A DNA stretch of 64,000 bases. Origin: Pseudoalteromonas sp. NC201. Lineage in GTDB: Bacteria > Pseudomonadota > Gammaproteobacteria > Enterobacterales > Alteromonadaceae. Each line of letters starts with the position of its first letter. The stretch's first letter is position 1. Positions 27,147 to 35,092 of the stretch are shown here, piece after piece. The translations under genes and the position numbers were made by a program. The stretch is taken from positions 3,223,125 to 3,287,124 of the forward strand of contig NZ_CP022522.1 of assembly GCF_002850255.1 (NCBI RefSeq), given 5' to 3'. The notes under the pieces are model-generated. The model was not told the origin of the DNA. It did no database searches and saw only the letters and a list, made by a program, of their open reading frames with translations.

Positions 27147-28157
27147 ATGACGAAAAGGATAGCAGTATTGACAAGTGGCGGTGATGCGCCGGGGATGAAC
27201 TCAGCGATTAGAGCTATCACGTTAAGTGCCCTGAGGTCTGGATTTCAGTGCTTTGGCTTTTTTCATGGTTACAATGGTCTAATTAATCAAGAGTACACCG
27301 AGCTAAGTGCGGTTTCCGTCACCGATATCACCCAACTTGGTGGCACAATTCTAAAAAGTGCCCGCTGCCCTGCGATGCTAGAACCCTCAGGCGTGCTGCA
27401 AGCAGCAAATGCCCTGAGAAAGCTCCATATTGACGTACTTATTGTGATTGGTGGTGACGGCTCGTTTAGGGGAATGCAGGCGCTGGCAGCTCACTGGCAA
27501 GGTCAGCTAATTGGTATTCCCGGTACTATAGATAACGACCTTTCAGGGTGTGACAACACCATTGGCTTTTCCACAGCCATCAATACTGCCACCTCCGCAA
27601 TAGATAAAATCCGTGATACCGCAAATGCCTTTGAGCGAGTTTTTATCACCGAGGTGATGGGTCGTCATAACGGGCATATTGCTTACCATGTAGGTATTGC
27701 GACAGGTGCTGAGGCTATCATTTCATTTGAAAATTGCACGGTAGAGAATACCTATCAGGTCTTAGCTCATCTCAAAAATGCCATAGAGCAACAACATCAA
27801 CACGGTAGCTTTTTGATAATACTGGCCGAAAATTTATGGCCAGGCGGCGCTCAAGCGCTTAAGACAGAGTTAAATAGCAATGACGATATCAATTGTGCAC
27901 TTTGCGTGTTAGGCCATATTCAACGAGGTGGGGCACCATCTGTTGAAGATAGAATGCTCGCCACGGAATTAGGAGTAGCGGCCGTGGAAGTGATTAATGG
28001 TAGCATCAAACCAAACACTGATGTTGCGACGCCCGTTATGGTAGGAAAAATACATGGTGCAATTGTAATTACTGAAGTAGAGAAAGTGCTGAATATGGAT
28101 AAACCAGTATCACAGGAATGGGTACAACGTTATCGGCATTACCTCGCCGAGCAATAA
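27147..28157 (+). CDS. pfkA: 6-phosphofructokinase, ATP-dependent type
   Basis: Phosphorylates fructose 6-phosphate to the 1,6-bisphosphate in glycolysis. The 336 residues follow E. coli PfkA: TSGGDAPGMNSAIRA at the start, nucleotide loop GGDGS at 102-106, catalytic Asp129 in PGTIDND, and substrate-binding EVMGRHNGH. GGDGS with Gly after the Asp, and PGTIDND rather than PKTIDND, are the features of ATP- and not pyrophosphate-dependent enzymes. ATG 27147 lacks a strong Shine-Dalgarno. Transcribed alone, converging on nhaD. Confidence 0.92.
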   Translation: MTKRIAVLTSGGDAPGMNSAIRAITLSALRSGFQCFGFFHGYNGLINQEYTELSAVSVTDITQLGGTILKSARCPAMLEPSGVLQAANALRKLHIDVLIVIGGDGSFRGMQALAAHWQGQLIGIPGTIDNDLSGCDNTIGFSTAINTATSAIDKIRDTANAFERVFITEVMGRHNGHIAYHVGIATGAEAIISFENCTVENTYQVLAHLKNAIEQQHQHGSFLIILAENLWPGGAQALKTELNSNDDINCALCVLGHIQRGGAPSVEDRMLATELGVAAVEVINGSIKPNTDVATPVMVGKIHGAIVITEVEKVLNMDKPVSQEWVQRYRHYLAEQ

Positions 28158-28161
28158 AAGC

Positions 28162-28199
28162 AGTGAGAGTGAAGCACATATTGATTATTCACTCTCACT
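28162..28199. terminator. inverted repeat between convergent pfkA and nhaD
   Basis: AGTGAGAGTGAA and TTCACTCTCACT form a perfect 12-bp stem with a 14-base loop; placement between two gene ends suits a bidirectional terminator. Confidence 0.65.
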
Positions 28200-28215
28200 A
28201 CACCTTGTGTAAGCG

Positions 28216-29664
28216 CTAGCCAAACACGCTAAAAGCAGATTCGTTAAGCCACAGGTGACATAAAATGCTCGCGATATAACCAAGCAAGATCACAGGTGCC
28301 CACTTTAAGTGCCCCATAAAAGTATAATAGCCTCTAGCTTGCCCCATAAGCGCAACACCTGCCGCAGAGCCAATAGAAAGTAAACTTCCCCCTACCCCAG
28401 CCGTAAGCGTGATCAACAACCAATGGCCATGTGACATTTCAGGTTGCATCGACAGCACGGCAAACATCACTGGAATGTTATCGATGACCGCAGAAATAAT
28501 GCCTAAGAATACGTTGGCATAGGTTGCAGACCATTCACCGTATAATATCTCTGACATTAAACTTAAATAACCGAGAAACCCAAGACCACCAACACACATA
28601 ACGATGCCGTAGAAGAATAATAAGGTATCCCACTCAGCGCGTGAAACTTTGCTAAACACATCGAATGGCACAACACTTCCTAACTTCTCGAGACGCTCTT
28701 GATCCCCTTCTCTCTCGGCCATCGCTCGCTTTCTTGCTAATGACCCAGGCAATGTCATTCTTAGGAAGTAACCAAAAAACTGTAGGTAGCCCAAGCCCAT
28801 CATCATGCCAAGAACCGGTGGTAAATGCAGCAAGCTGTGTGAAAGCACAGCGGTTGCGACAGTCAGTAGGAACAAAGTTAAAATTCTCAAAGCGCCGCGT
28901 TTAAGCTCTACTCTTTCGTAAACTGCACTGGGCTTTCTATCCGCCACAAAATAACTCATTACGAGTGCTGGTACGATGTAATTGACCAGTGAAGGAACAA
29001 ATAGCGCTAAAAATTCGCTGAAATGTACCATACCAGCTTGCCATACCATCAAAGTGGTAATGTCACCAAAGGGGCTGAATGCACCGCCTGCATTGGCTGC
29101 TATCACAATATTGATACAGCTTAAATTGATAAACTCTTTGTCACCTTCAGCCACCTTCATCACCACAGCACACATCAGTAAGGCTGTGGTTAGGTTATCT
29201 GCAATTGGAGAGATAAAAAAGGATAAAAACCCAGTGATCCAAAAGAGATTCTTATAGCTAAAACCCTTTTGGATCATCCACGCTCGTAGCGCATCAAAAA
29301 GGCGGCGTTCCTCTAGTGCGTTGATATAAGTCATCGCAACCAGCAAGAACAACATCAGCTCCGCAAATTCTAACAAATTGTGCCGAAATGCATGCTCGGT
29401 AACATCGGGTTGCCCCTGATTGACGTAATACGCCCCAATCATGAGCCAAATGACGCCTGCCGCCACGAGCACTGGCTTTGATTTTCGCATATGGAGTTTT
29501 TCTTCGAGCATTACAAGTGCGTATGCTAAAACGAAGACAACAATACAAACCAAGCCGAGTGTCGAGCTGGTAAGATCTAAAGTGCCTTGAGCCGCCAAGG
29601 CTGGTGATGGGATCACGGATATGACCCATGCGCAACAGAATAGCAGTAGTCCATTGATTTTCAT
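28216..29664 (-). CDS. nhaD: Na+/H+ antiporter NhaD
   Basis: Inner-membrane sodium:proton antiporter of the ion-transporter superfamily, important for marine and haloalkaline life. The 482 residues give about thirteen hydrophobic spans. The NhaD signature stretches are visible: SFFISPIADNLTTALLMCAVVMKV, NAGGAFSPFGDITTLMVW (with the Asp and Thr residues thought to bind Na+), and AVIDNIPVMFAVLSM near the C-terminus. The N-terminus may include a cleaved signal sequence (SPALA-AQG). Monocistronic with the promoter in the 146 bases shared with the divergent oxygenase gene. Confidence 0.92.
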   Translation of the reverse strand: MKINGLLLFCCAWVISVIPSPALAAQGTLDLTSSTLGLVCIVVFVLAYALVMLEEKLHMRKSKPVLVAAGVIWLMIGAYYVNQGQPDVTEHAFRHNLLEFAELMLFLLVAMTYINALEERRLFDALRAWMIQKGFSYKNLFWITGFLSFFISPIADNLTTALLMCAVVMKVAEGDKEFINLSCINIVIAANAGGAFSPFGDITTLMVWQAGMVHFSEFLALFVPSLVNYIVPALVMSYFVADRKPSAVYERVELKRGALRILTLFLLTVATAVLSHSLLHLPPVLGMMMGLGYLQFFGYFLRMTLPGSLARKRAMAEREGDQERLEKLGSVVPFDVFSKVSRAEWDTLLFFYGIVMCVGGLGFLGYLSLMSEILYGEWSATYANVFLGIISAVIDNIPVMFAVLSMQPEMSHGHWLLITLTAGVGGSLLSIGSAAGVALMGQARGYYTFMGHLKWAPVILLGYIASILCHLWLNESAFSVFG

Positions 29665-29810
29665 TTTTTTGCCTATCGATGAGTGCAGAGGGATGGCATT
29701 TCAGCCAAACTCACTTTAGCATAGATAAAAAATAATCAGCATTGGACTGAAGTCTAAGGCATCCTGTTTACAATATTACAAACAGGCCCATACATCAGCA
29801 GTAGGTATTT

Positions 29811-30500
29811 ATGCTTCAACTTTCGCAGCAACAACAAATTGAATTACAGCAAAAATTGAGCAACGAAGGCTTTGCACGGATTGAAAATATTCTAGACGAT
29901 ACAAACGCTCAACAACTACATGAGTGCCTCTGTAACCTAGACTACCAACTCGCACTTTTTCATAACGGGACAGCAAAATCAGTCAAAGACAGTGATATTC
30001 TTGCCTTAACACCGCAAGAGCAGCAAGCCTTGCTCGAAGATATACATAGCTATGCATCACGTGGCGTTGGTTTTATGTATGGCCGCCACTCCATAGAATC
30101 GACGAGCCCTGAGGCGCTGAAAAAGCTCTACAATAACCTCAATAGTAGCGCTGTACAGTCCTGCTTTTCCGCGATATCTGGACAGAACATTATCCGTACC
30201 TCTGCCCAAGCAACACGATTTATTGGTGGTCAGTATTTAACGCGACATAATGATATTGTTGAAGCTGAGGGCCGGGTTTATGCCTATGTACTTAGCCTAA
30301 GCAAAAGTTGGCACCCTGACTGGGGCGGGCTACTGCAGTTTTTTGAACGTGATGGCACACCCACTAAAAGTTATGCACCTAAGTTCAATTCACTGGTGGT
30401 TTTTGATGTAAGTAAAATTCATTCTGTGACTTACGTCGCGCCATTTACAAAAGCGCCGCGACTTTCTGTGACTGGGTGGTTTAGAACAATAGACACGTAA
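29811..30500 (+). CDS. 2-oxoglutarate/Fe(II) dioxygenase, prolyl-hydroxylase-like
   Basis: A 229-residue member of the 2OG-Fe(II) oxygenase superfamily resembling the Tpa1/Ofd1 and prolyl 4-hydroxylase fold. The iron facial triad is His146, Asp148 (RHND) and His204 (KIHSV); Arg217 (PRLSVTGWFR) is placed to bind 2-oxoglutarate. The core strands RVYAYVLSLSKSW and GGLLQFFE are characteristic. Related bacterial and yeast proteins hydroxylate ribosomal proteins or translation factors; the target here is unknown. Divergent from nhaD and probably monocistronic. Confidence 0.85.
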   Translation: MLQLSQQQQIELQQKLSNEGFARIENILDDTNAQQLHECLCNLDYQLALFHNGTAKSVKDSDILALTPQEQQALLEDIHSYASRGVGFMYGRHSIESTSPEALKKLYNNLNSSAVQSCFSAISGQNIIRTSAQATRFIGGQYLTRHNDIVEAEGRVYAYVLSLSKSWHPDWGGLLQFFERDGTPTKSYAPKFNSLVVFDVSKIHSVTYVAPFTKAPRLSVTGWFRTIDT

Positions 30501-30523
30501 GCTCAACACGTATCTATTGTTCT
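30482..30523. terminator. inverted repeat ending the oxygenase gene
   Basis: TAGAACAATAGA, overlapping the last codons, pairs with TCTATTGTTCTA. It lies between two convergent genes and ends 15 bases before the popT stop. Confidence 0.6.
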
Positions 30524-30537
30524 AGATGTCTATGTTA

Positions 30538-31473
30538 TTAATATTTTTCGCTTATCTTTTCAATGGTTAAGATCAGCGCAAGGCCTGCAATGGCAAGCGC
30601 AATACATGCCAACGTATTCGGGTCTTGACCATACAGCGTACTGTATTGTGCTGGCAAAATATTGGCCTGACTCAATGGCTTTTCTATACCACTGGAATTC
30701 ACGTAAGTCGTAAGCACTTGTTTCCAAGGCCACAATAAATTAAGCGAGCCAAGTAAAAAGCCAGCTAGTAGCGAAAACGTTACTTGTTGATAGTGCGCCA
30801 ATAGCCAGCTGAGTAGGCGCGAAAACGACATTAACCCCACAATACAACCTAGTAAGAATAGACTCACTAAGCCAAATTCAAGCTGGTTCACCGCACTGAG
30901 TACATGGCCATACATACCCAATAACAGTAGAATAAAGCTCCCTGAGATCCCAGGTAAGATCATCGCGCAAATGGCAATAGCACCTGAGATAAAAAACATC
31001 CAATGAGATGCTTGCGCTTCAGCTGGTGAAAGAGAAGTAATAGCAAAGGCCACGACAGCACCAACTACGCAGGCGATAATATTTTGGCCGTTCCAATGAG
31101 AGACCTGTTTTGCAACATAAATAAAAGAAGCGACGATAAGACCAAAGAAAAATGACCATACCAGTGTTTGGTGTGCTTCCAATAAATAAGTGATCACCTT
31201 CGCCAAAGACGCTGCACTGATGAGCAAACCAGAAAATACCGCCAGTAAAAAGCTACCATCAATGTACTGCCACGTTGCTTTTAGGCCGTCACGGCGCAAT
31301 GTGCTCAAAGCCTGTAAGTTCACACTTTTGATGGCATTTAAAAAGCGTGCATAGATGCCGGTAATAAAAGCAATGGTGCCGCCAGAAACGCCTGGGACAA
31401 CATCCGCAGCTCCCATTCCGGCCCCTTTTAAAAACATAAAGAGATAGTCTCGTTTGCTATCTTTATACTGCAC
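30538..31473 (-). CDS. popT: DUF368 membrane protein, undecaprenyl-phosphate translocase (PopT type)
   Basis: Polytopic inner-membrane protein, 311 residues, of the DUF368 family. Members have been shown to recycle the lipid carrier undecaprenyl phosphate across the membrane for wall and envelope polysaccharide synthesis. The family hallmark GMGAADVVPGVSGGTIAFITGIY is at residues 16-38, and its inverted-repeat counterpart MILPGISGSFILLLLGMYGHVLSAV is in the middle, as expected for a two-fold pseudo-symmetric transporter. Eight to nine membrane spans. No gene partner; it converges on the oxygenase gene. Confidence 0.85.
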   Translation of the reverse strand: MQYKDSKRDYLFMFLKGAGMGAADVVPGVSGGTIAFITGIYARFLNAIKSVNLQALSTLRRDGLKATWQYIDGSFLLAVFSGLLISAASLAKVITYLLEAHQTLVWSFFFGLIVASFIYVAKQVSHWNGQNIIACVVGAVVAFAITSLSPAEAQASHWMFFISGAIAICAMILPGISGSFILLLLGMYGHVLSAVNQLEFGLVSLFLLGCIVGLMSFSRLLSWLLAHYQQVTFSLLAGFLLGSLNLLWPWKQVLTTYVNSSGIEKPLSQANILPAQYSTLYGQDPNTLACIALAIAGLALILTIEKISEKY

Positions 31474-31593
31474 AAATTTCTCCTTTCATTTCCACTGCCG
31501 AGCAGTTTAACTTAAAACGCTAAAAAATAGCGACAGCTAAAGCTTTCACTTAACTGGTCGATAACCAATTATGATATTTTACGCGCTTGTACC

Positions 31594-32439
31594 ATGATCA
31601 TCAGAACGCTTTTATTACTTGTTACCACTTTACCCGCGACGACTTTTGCAGCAGAACATATTGACGCAGCACCACTTGGTTCTCTTTATCAGCAAGACGC
31701 TAATCGCTTCTACGAGCCATCGCAACTGATGAAACTGGAAAGCGAAAACGAAAGCTTTTATGTATTTCATCAAGAATATATGGCAGCTGCTCGTGAAGGC
31801 ATCGTGATCTTATTACCAGACATGCAAACTCCGCCCCTCAATAACAGCGGCATAAGCTTTCTTGCAAAGCGCTTAAGCGATGATGGCTACGACACCTATA
31901 CCCTTACTCCGCCGGACCTTTCTTATGCACCAAGTCTGCTAGAGCAAGACATCGCGCTCCCCGATGCTGAAAAACCGGCTCAGCAAACGCTTGCACCCAT
32001 TTCAGAATCTAATCTCGACGAATATAAAATGGCCCTGATCAGCCGCTTTGAGGTGCTTTACAACACCCTGTCCATGACTCAAACAGAAAAGTTGGTGGTT
32101 GTCGCATTTGGTAATAGCGCAGGTTTATTCGGTGAGCACTTAGCTACTCTGCCCAAACTACGTATCGATGCCTTTGCCGTTGTTAGCCCACAACTGCCTA
32201 ATGCAACGCGGCAAAAGCACTTAGCATCCAACCTTTCTCTGATAAGCCCTGCTTTACTGGATGTTTACTACAGTTTTGACAATCCTATTGTGGTCGACAA
32301 TACGCCGGACAGAGCGCGCTGGGCGAGAAAAAACAGTAAATTTGATTATCGCCAACGGGAGCTTTTTGGAGAAAAAACCGATCCACTCCAACATCAAAGG
32401 CTCAGAAAGGAGTTACTCGGCTTTTTACGCGTCTTATAG
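31594..32439 (+). CDS. DUF3530 alpha/beta-hydrolase-like exported protein
   Basis: A 281-residue protein with a Sec signal peptide (MIIRTLLLLVTTLPATTFA, cleaved before AEH). The body resembles DUF3530, an alpha/beta-hydrolase-like family of gammaproteobacteria: EGIVILLPDMQTPPLNNSGISFLAKRLSDDGYDTYTLTPP, and the nucleophile-elbow-like VVAFGNSAG where Ser replaces no canonical residue (G-N-S-A-G). Periplasmic, substrate unknown. It converges on djlA with nine bases between stops. Confidence 0.78.
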   Translation: MIIRTLLLLVTTLPATTFAAEHIDAAPLGSLYQQDANRFYEPSQLMKLESENESFYVFHQEYMAAAREGIVILLPDMQTPPLNNSGISFLAKRLSDDGYDTYTLTPPDLSYAPSLLEQDIALPDAEKPAQQTLAPISESNLDEYKMALISRFEVLYNTLSMTQTEKLVVVAFGNSAGLFGEHLATLPKLRIDAFAVVSPQLPNATRQKHLASNLSLISPALLDVYYSFDNPIVVDNTPDRARWARKNSKFDYRQRELFGEKTDPLQHQRLRKELLGFLRVL

Positions 32440-32448
32440 TGTTTCAAG

Positions 32449-33294
32449 TTAGCTCTTTTTTAAATATTCATAGGCAGACTGAATATCTTGGCTTTTACGC
32501 TTTGCAACTTCCATCATATGCTTAGGTAATCCCTGAGACACCAATTTGTCAGGGTGATGCTGCGACATCAGTTTGCGGTAAGCTTTTTTGATATCACGCT
32601 CATTTGCCTCTTCACTCAATCCCAGTACAGCCAAAGCTTTAGCACGGCTTAAGCCATTATCTTGTGATGCTGGTTGACGGCCGCCATGTTGCTGGTATTG
32701 ATGTTGCGATCTCCCCGACGCCTGTGAGCGGCGAAACTCAAATTCTGCTTGGTAGCGTTTTAGCAGGAATAAAAAGTGTGTTTCTGCAAAGCCTAAATAC
32801 TTGCTCACCTGTTTAAGTAAGGCCTTCTCCGCATCAGACACATGACCATCACAAAATGCCATTTGAATTTGAATCTCTAAAAACAGCTGCCTCAAGTCAT
32901 AGCGTCTGGCAAAAGCTTCTTTAAAATCGGTAACCGCTTCTTTTATCGAAAAGTCACTGCTTTTTCCCGCAGTAAACGCATGTTGTGCTTCTTTTCGCTC
33001 TTCACCCTGCAAGCCCATTTCGCTCATAAATGCAGACGCAGCTTGAATGTGGATTTCGCTGACTCGACCATTAGACTTCGCAATATGTCCCATCACAGAA
33101 AAACAGCTGGAAAAGAACAAGGCTTGGCGCTCATGCAGATCTTCACCTTTCATGAAACCTTGAAAGCCACCGACTTTATCAAAATCCTGACGCAAACTTT
33201 TATCAAATAAATGGCCGAGATAAAACCCTAAAATAGCGCCTAACCAACGACCAAATAAAAAGCCGAAAATTGTGCCTAATAATTTACCCCACAT
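32449..33294 (-). CDS. djlA: membrane-anchored J-domain co-chaperone DjlA
   Basis: Co-chaperone that stimulates DnaK. A single N-terminal membrane helix (MWGKLLGTIFGFLFGRWLGAILGFYLGHLFD, Gly-rich as in DjlA) is followed by a TerB-like central domain (about residues 45-170, IQMAFCDGHVSDAEKALLKQVS) and a C-terminal J domain with the HPD tripeptide (KLMSQHHPDKLVSQG). The 281-residue length is normal. Its ATG overlaps the end of murU by 11 bases, so the two are translationally linked; the amgK-murU-djlA order is shared with Pseudomonas. Confidence 0.93.
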   Translation of the reverse strand: MWGKLLGTIFGFLFGRWLGAILGFYLGHLFDKSLRQDFDKVGGFQGFMKGEDLHERQALFFSSCFSVMGHIAKSNGRVSEIHIQAASAFMSEMGLQGEERKEAQHAFTAGKSSDFSIKEAVTDFKEAFARRYDLRQLFLEIQIQMAFCDGHVSDAEKALLKQVSKYLGFAETHFLFLLKRYQAEFEFRRSQASGRSQHQYQQHGGRQPASQDNGLSRAKALAVLGLSEEANERDIKKAYRKLMSQHHPDKLVSQGLPKHMMEVAKRKSQDIQSAYEYLKKS

Positions 33295-33976
33295 CGCTAT
33301 ACCCTAACTTTTCGTTGATCATTTTTAGTCGCTCTGGCGTGCCGATGTCGTCCCATGCGCCCAAATACAGTTCAGTAGAAACTTTATGCTGCTCAAGCCC
33401 ACTGCGCAGCAACGGCCCTAGTTTTATAAAGCCAGCCCCAAGCTCGGTAAAAAAACTTTGGTGATATTTGCCAATACCAGACAAGGTATACTTTTGCTGA
33501 TTGAGCGGCTGATGGGCAAGGCAAAAATCGCCTTCAGGATTATGTTCAGGGTTTTCTACCAACACAATGTGCGCCTCGCAATGGCCCTCTGCTGTGCTTC
33601 CGAGCTGTAACTGCACCAAGCTGCTGACATCATAGTCCGTAAAAATATCGCCATTGAGTACAATAAAGCTGTCATCCTGTTCACATAACATCGGCAGTGC
33701 TTGAATGATTCCACCTGCGGTTTCTAATCCCCCCTCAGGTTCATCACTGTACTCAATATTGACACCGAAGTGACTACCATTGCCGAAATAGTCTTTTATC
33801 ACCTGACCTTGCCATGCAAGATTTATCACGATATCGCAGATCCCAGCCGCTTTTAAACGCTCGATATGATGCTCAAGTAGTGGTTTTCCTGCGACGTTAA
33901 GCATAGGTTTTGGTTGGTTCGCGGTCAGTGGCATCATGCGTTTACCACGACCAGCAGATAAAATTATCGCTTTCAT
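33284..33976 (-). CDS. murU: N-acetylmuramate-1-phosphate uridylyltransferase
   Basis: Makes UDP-MurNAc from MurNAc-1-phosphate in the peptidoglycan recycling route that bypasses de novo synthesis and therefore fosfomycin. The 230-residue nucleotidyltransferase opens with the signature LSAGRGKRMMPLTANQPKPML, with FIVLNGDIFTDYD as the metal/nucleotide motif and AWDDIGTPERL at the end. It lies eight bases downstream of amgK, whose product feeds it, which supports this over a generic sugar-phosphate nucleotidyltransferase. Confidence 0.9.
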   Translation of the reverse strand: MKAIILSAGRGKRMMPLTANQPKPMLNVAGKPLLEHHIERLKAAGICDIVINLAWQGQVIKDYFGNGSHFGVNIEYSDEPEGGLETAGGIIQALPMLCEQDDSFIVLNGDIFTDYDVSSLVQLQLGSTAEGHCEAHIVLVENPEHNPEGDFCLAHQPLNQQKYTLSGIGKYHQSFFTELGAGFIKLGPLLRSGLEQHKVSTELYLGAWDDIGTPERLKMINEKLGYSDVG

Positions 33977-33984
33977 TGTTACTT

Positions 33985-34980
33985 CTATTTTGTGCCTAAT
34001 TTGGCCTGCGCTTGAGGCATTATGTCATTCTCTAGCCAGCTTGCAAGCCACTGAAATTCTTTATACTTATTCGCTACTTCAACGAGGTAGCGTAAGGTTG
34101 GCAAAATATTTTCTAAGTACCCGCCTTTGCCGTCTCGCTGCAATAGACGAGTAAAAATCCCGGCAGCTTTAAGGTGCCTTTGCATCCCCGTTAAGTCAAA
34201 GTAATGTTGGTAGGTGCTAAAATCCATATCGCCTAATAAATTTGCCGCTTTTAAGCAGTCAAAGCTATGTTGCTGAAGCTCGGTAAACTCATGTGCATCA
34301 AGGCGAGTATAACAATCCCGCAACAGCGAAACCGCATCATAAGTGACAGGTCCTTGTACCGCATCCTGATAATCAATGAGATACCACTGAGACTGATGAC
34401 ATATCAGGTTGCGACTATGAAAATCTCGATGCATCGTAACCTGCGGCTGACGAGTCATCGCATCAACGAGTTTCAACTTCACATTATGCCATTGCACTTG
34501 TTGATATTCGGTGGGTGTTAAACCAAGCCATTTTGTTACAAGCCACTCGTAAAAGATATTAAGTTCCATATCAACGAACTCAGCATCATAGGGCTTCATC
34601 CATTCACTCTTTGGTGTTTTGGCTATTTCTGGAATAAGCGCTATCAACGCACGATAATCCTCTAGCCGAGAAGGCAATGCCAACCTATCGGCCAAATGCT
34701 CAGAACCTAAATCTTGTAACAGTAACAGCCCTTGTTCTTCATTATTTGCAAGGATTTGTGGCACATTGAGCCCTTGCTCTGCAAACACCGTATTTAAACC
34801 AATAAAAGGGGCATTATCGAGTTTATCGACCGGTGTCTCCATTAAGATCCACGACATCGTTTGTTGTTTGACGCGATAATAACGCCGGAAACTGGCATCC
34901 GAGGTGATAGCCTCACACGTAAAATCGTCACTATGTATTGCTTGCTGTATAAACTCGACGCGCTGGTTTTGACTATTCAT
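33985..34980 (-). CDS. amgK: anomeric MurNAc/GlcNAc kinase
   Basis: Aminoglycoside-phosphotransferase-fold kinase that phosphorylates MurNAc and GlcNAc at C1 for cell-wall recycling. The 331-residue protein shows the Brenner-type catalytic loop MHRDFHSRNLI (catalytic Asp) and the metal-binding IDYQDAV a short way on, plus the N-terminal SDASFRRYYRV and ILMETPVDK. First gene of amgK-murU-djlA, divergent from lptD with 112 bases between starts. Confidence 0.92.
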   Translation of the reverse strand: MNSQNQRVEFIQQAIHSDDFTCEAITSDASFRRYYRVKQQTMSWILMETPVDKLDNAPFIGLNTVFAEQGLNVPQILANNEEQGLLLLQDLGSEHLADRLALPSRLEDYRALIALIPEIAKTPKSEWMKPYDAEFVDMELNIFYEWLVTKWLGLTPTEYQQVQWHNVKLKLVDAMTRQPQVTMHRDFHSRNLICHQSQWYLIDYQDAVQGPVTYDAVSLLRDCYTRLDAHEFTELQQHSFDCLKAANLLGDMDFSTYQHYFDLTGMQRHLKAAGIFTRLLQRDGKGGYLENILPTLRYLVEVANKYKEFQWLASWLENDIMPQAQAKLGTK

Positions 34981-35092
34981 GGATTAACTATTACACCTTC
35001 TACTTGTAAATATTTAAATGCTACTGTATTTCCGACAGTTTTCATTTATCATGATGAGCTTATTATTAAATGCTCAGCTAATAGGTTATTAA

